NCBI GenBank assembly: GCA_902826685.1 | Contig: CADEFT010000003.1 | Span: 49,750-113,749, forward strand | Direction of reading: 5' to 3' | Length of the DNA: 64,000 bases | DNA from: an uncultured Acidobacteriota bacterium | GTDB taxonomy: Bacteria; Acidobacteriota; Terriglobia; Bryobacterales; Bryobacteraceae | The notes under the pieces: generated by a model | Seen by the model: only the letters and a program-made list of their open reading frames with translations | The model's database searches: none | Told to the model about the DNA's origin: nothing | Translations under genes and position numbers: made by a program | In this document: positions 61,791-64,000 of the stretch, piece by piece | Position numbering within the stretch: the first letter of the stretch is position 1 | Layout of the letters: every line of letters starts with the position of its first letter

Positions 61791-62738
61791 TCAGACGCGC
61801 AACTGGGGCTTGACGAATTCCAGCGTCTCGCGCAGGCTCTTTCGCGCCTCTTCATCGAAGATGGAATTCTTCGCCGCCGAGCGGCAAACGTGATTCGGAA
61901 ATACGCCGCGCAGCTCCAGCAGATACTTGAGCGCGGGGATGCCGTAGGCGCTGACTTCGGTCACCAGCAGCATGACCTTCGAGAAACGCTCCATCGCTTC
62001 GGCGCGGCGGCCGGCGCGCCACGATTCGAGCACTGCGACGTAGAGATCGGCAAAGCCGGCGGCGGGCATGGAGCCGGCGGCGCCGCGCGCCAGTTCATCG
62101 ATCATGGTCTTGCCGTGGGCGCCCGTGAAGACGCCGCGAATGAATTCGGAATTGCGGCGGCGGTATTCGCTGAGCCGGGGCAGAGTTTGCCCGGCCTCGT
62201 CCTTGATGTAGCGCAGGTTGGGAACGGCGGCGGCCATGGAGATGACGAACTTGACGCTCATGTCGCCGATGGTCTGGGCGAACAGGGGCCGGGTGGAAGC
62301 TTCGCCGATCGCTTTGTAGTAAGCGACGACTTTGGTGTTGTCCTTCTCACCGCGCGGCGGCAAGGCGATCAGGGCCGAGGGGTTCAGTTTCTCGGCGGCA
62401 CGAGTGTACTCAAGCGCGGTGTCGATATCGTCAGCCTGCACGCCGAGCACGACGGCGGGCTTCAGCGGGTTGCCGGTAGAGGCTACGGCTTCCATGCCGG
62501 CCAGGCGTTCGGATTTGGTGAGATCGAAGTATTCACTGGCCAGTTGCCGCCAGACGACTCCTTGAACGCCGGTGCGGTCGAGGAAGCGGATCTCTTCGGC
62601 CAGGGTTTTCGGATCGAGTTTGCCGTCATCGGAGAAAGGCGTCTGCACGATGGGAAAAATGCCGCCGAGGGGCTTCGAGTCTTTTCCCAGCAAGGGCAGC
62701 GCGCCAAGGGCTTGGAGGAAGAGGCGGCGTGAATACAT
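61791..62738 (-). CDS. Exported dihydrodipicolinate-synthase-family aldolase
   Basis: A 315-residue TIM-barrel protein of the DapA/NAL family. The N-terminus MYSRRLFLQALGALPLLG is a near-ideal Tat signal (SRRxFL). The barrel reads GGIFPIVQTPFSDDGKLDPK, GVQGVVWRQLASEYFDLTKS, PSALIALPPRG and NLRYIKDEAG, with the Schiff-base Lys. The usual GTTGE strand-3 motif is replaced by WRQLASEY, so the substrate is probably not that of DapA. Export of a class I aldolase suggests periplasmic cleavage of a sugar acid or similar keto acid. It shares direction and spacing with the flavocytochrome gene. Confidence 0.88.
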   Translation of the reverse strand: MYSRRLFLQALGALPLLGKDSKPLGGIFPIVQTPFSDDGKLDPKTLAEEIRFLDRTGVQGVVWRQLASEYFDLTKSERLAGMEAVASTGNPLKPAVVLGVQADDIDTALEYTRAAEKLNPSALIALPPRGEKDNTKVVAYYKAIGEASTRPLFAQTIGDMSVKFVISMAAAVPNLRYIKDEAGQTLPRLSEYRRRNSEFIRGVFTGAHGKTMIDELARGAAGSMPAAGFADLYVAVLESWRAGRRAEAMERFSKVMLLVTEVSAYGIPALKYLLELRGVFPNHVCRSAAKNSIFDEEARKSLRETLEFVKPQLRV

Positions 62739-62872
62739 TGGGCTTTCAGTCCTTTCCGATGTAGTTTCTACAAACGGATGCAGCAGATATAGACTACACG
62801 AGAATTCGCGATCGTCTCACGGCATCGCTTGGCCCGATCTCCATCGACACAACGTTCGCCGCCACCGGGAGC

Positions 62873-63601
62873 TCAATCCTTCTTGAGGAAGCGGTCGATT
62901 CCGCGGCGGCAATCTTCAGTCATGCGAGCCATGGCGTTGACCTGCGCGCCCGCGCCGATGGCCGCTTCGAAGCTCATGCCGTCCATATGATAGAGCAGGT
63001 GTTTGGTGAGGCGCACGGCCGAGGCCGATTGCGCGTCGAGCGCGCCGGCGTAGGCGTTCACTGAGGTCTCAAAATCCCGGTTGGGATAGACGGCGGTGAC
63101 CAATCCGAGAGTGTGCGCCTCGGCGGCGTCGACGACGCGCGCGCTGGTGAGCAGATCGAACGCCACCTTCTCGGGGACGGAGCGTTTCAGCATCGCCATC
63201 ACCATGGCCGGCACAAAGCCCAGCTTCACTTCGGTGTAGGAGAAGCGCGCCGTATCGGAAGCGAGGATCAGGTCGCAGGCGGTGGCGAGACCGAAGCCGC
63301 CGGCAAAGGCACGTCCGCGGACGGCGGCGACGATGGGCAGCGGATGGCGCCGCATCTCGACGAACAGTTCGCCCAGCGCGCGGGCATCGTCGAAATTTTC
63401 AAGTACGGAGGCGTCGCGGATGCGCTGCAATTCCGCCAGATCGGCGCCGGCGCAGAAGTCGGCTCCTTCGGCGGTGAGCAGCACCACGCGCGCTTCCGGA
63501 TTTTCGCGCGCCGCCGCCAGTTCCGCGCGCAGCCGCGCGACGGTCTCGCGGTTCAGCGCATTGCGCTTCTCGGGCCGGTTGAGATGGAGTCTAACTACCA
63601 C
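62873..63601 (-). CDS. Enoyl-CoA hydratase/isomerase family protein (methylglutaconyl-CoA-hydratase-like)
   Basis: A 242-residue crotonase. The oxyanion-hole motifs are FCAGADLAELQ and VRGRAFAGGFGLATACDLIL. The catalytic Glu region is FSYTEVKLGFVPAMVMAML, whose 'FVPA' form is typical of methylglutaconyl-CoA hydratases in leucine degradation. The first available start, GTG 63601, lies inside the stop region of the upstream pseudopilin (7-bp overlap) and begins at VVRLHLNRPEKRNAL. Relatives have about 10-14 residues before this, so the N-terminus is trimmed. It is oddly coupled to the pilin gene. Confidence 0.88.
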   Translation of the reverse strand: MVVRLHLNRPEKRNALNRETVARLRAELAAARENPEARVVLLTAEGADFCAGADLAELQRIRDASVLENFDDARALGELFVEMRRHPLPIVAAVRGRAFAGGFGLATACDLILASDTARFSYTEVKLGFVPAMVMAMLKRSVPEKVAFDLLTSARVVDAAEAHTLGLVTAVYPNRDFETSVNAYAGALDAQSASAVRLTKHLLYHMDGMSFEAAIGAGAQVNAMARMTEDCRRGIDRFLKKD

Positions 63602-63999
63602 TCGGCGTAGGGAGTCCCTTCGAGGCTGGTCTTTTCCGATCCGCTTTTCACATCGAAGATGCCGGGCTCGGTCTGGTTGACGGCGTTGGTGGCGTCTTCC
63701 ATGATCGTCTTCCAGGAACGGTCCGAACTCGTCATGGGATCGAGCGGAACTTTGCGCAGATAGCCCGCCTGCACCAGGTCTTCCAGTTGCTGAGGGGCTT
63801 TCCCTTTGTCGTAAGTAAACTCGTCGATCACCGTGCGCATGGTGAACAGGTTCTGACGCAGGATGGTTTCCTTCGACCGCGTGAGCGCCTTGCTGTACAT
63901 CGGCACGGCCACCGAGAGCAGGATCGACACGACGGCCATGGCGATCATGAGTTCGATCAGCGTGAAACCGCGCCTACCACTCCGAATACGGCGTGCCAT
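63595..63999 (-). CDS. Type II secretion/type IV pseudopilin (GspG-like)
   Basis: A 134-residue prepilin. The leader MARRIRSGRRG is cleaved before Phe12, and Glu16 is the conserved +5 Glu (GFTLIELMIAMAVVSILLSV). The short C-terminal globular domain has DEFTYDKGKAPQQLEDLV and GYLRKVPLDPMTSSD, as in the GspG major pseudopilin. It ends FDVKSGSEKTS and GTPYAEW. The start ATG 63999 overlaps the end of an upstream gene whose last residues (GTPYSEW) are nearly the same, so two pseudopilin paralogues are in tandem. The downstream enoyl-CoA hydratase overlaps its 3' end. Confidence 0.93.
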   Translation of the reverse strand: MARRIRSGRRGFTLIELMIAMAVVSILLSVAVPMYSKALTRSKETILRQNLFTMRTVIDEFTYDKGKAPQQLEDLVQAGYLRKVPLDPMTSSDRSWKTIMEDATNAVNQTEPGIFDVKSGSEKTSLEGTPYAEW

Positions 64000-64000
64000 C
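63974..64000 (-). CDS. 3' end of an upstream pseudopilin paralogue
   Basis: In the frame shifted by one base from the pseudopilin start, the edge of the window encodes DGTPYSEW followed by TAG (63976-63974). This matches the C-terminus GTPYAEW of the next gene. Only nine codons are visible, but the near-identical ending and 26-bp overlap argue for a tandem pseudopilin gene entering from beyond the right edge. Confidence 0.6.
   Translation of the reverse strand, partial: DGTPYSEW

Noticed and set aside
1..64000. tRNA, rRNA genes or CRISPR arrays
   Set aside because: No cloverleaf with a conserved TTC arm, no rRNA-like segment and no regularly spaced repeats were noticed by eye. A tRNAscan or CRISPR search would settle it.

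Overview
This 64-kb window is GC-rich, densely coded chromosomal DNA, most probably from an Acidobacteriota member of the Solibacter/Bryobacter type. That placement is an inference from gene content. It rests on three intact Oar-like TonB-dependent receptors with N-terminal carboxypeptidase-regulatory domains, a PadR regulator next to an ADOP-type permease, two Uma2-family proteins, a cytochrome-containing DUF1587/1592/1588 protein, a CRTAC1 protein, and many exported enzymes with twin-arginine-like signals. No rRNA, tRNA or CRISPR array was seen.

Layout. 0-16.5 kb holds mostly exported catabolic enzymes (PQQ propeller, sulfatase, M20 peptidase, esterase, FGE-like protein, alpha/beta hydrolase, DUF1592 cytochrome protein, sugar-phosphate isomerase, MlrC-like M81 peptidase) plus a coupled truA-PP2C-acyltransferase set. 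16.5-21.4 kb holds an Oar-like receptor, a methyltransferase and a decayed second receptor. 21.4-30.7 kb is a leftward chain: metH, an AhpD-like selenoprotein read through an in-frame TGA, an MFS transporter, a histidine kinase, a response regulator and a CRTAC1 propeller. 30.8-39.4 kb has an Rrf2 regulator, a leftward receptor with a recognisable promoter, and then a cobalamin riboswitch that leads into a radical SAM gene closely followed by a third receptor. 39.4-43.7 kb is a scrapyard: an IS4-family element with a frameshifted transposase, a serine hydrolase, a KTSC protein, a diverged copy of the glnA terminator region, and a fusion of pilin and prepilin-peptidase remnants. 43.7-51 kb has PadR-ADOP, an NTF2-like protein, an AraC regulator, a DoxX-like protein with a cysteine-rich tail, a GNAT enzyme and glnA. 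51-53 kb has an M14 carboxypeptidase and a two-gene module with an ADP-ribosyltransferase-like member. 53-59 kb has a LysR regulator divergent from leuABCD plus a coupled methyltransferase. 59-64 kb has Uma2, a flavoprotein fused to a triheme tail, an exported DapA-like enzyme, an enoyl-CoA hydratase and overlapping pseudopilin genes.

The strongest unusual signals are two. The first is the CxxU selenoprotein, which has an exact AhpD signature and a plausible bacterial SECIS hairpin. The second is the cobalamin riboswitch controlling a radical SAM/SPASM-like enzyme and possibly an Oar-like outer-membrane receptor. Both sit near the B12-dependent methionine synthase, so this part of the window looks concerned with cobamide, methionine and redox metabolism.
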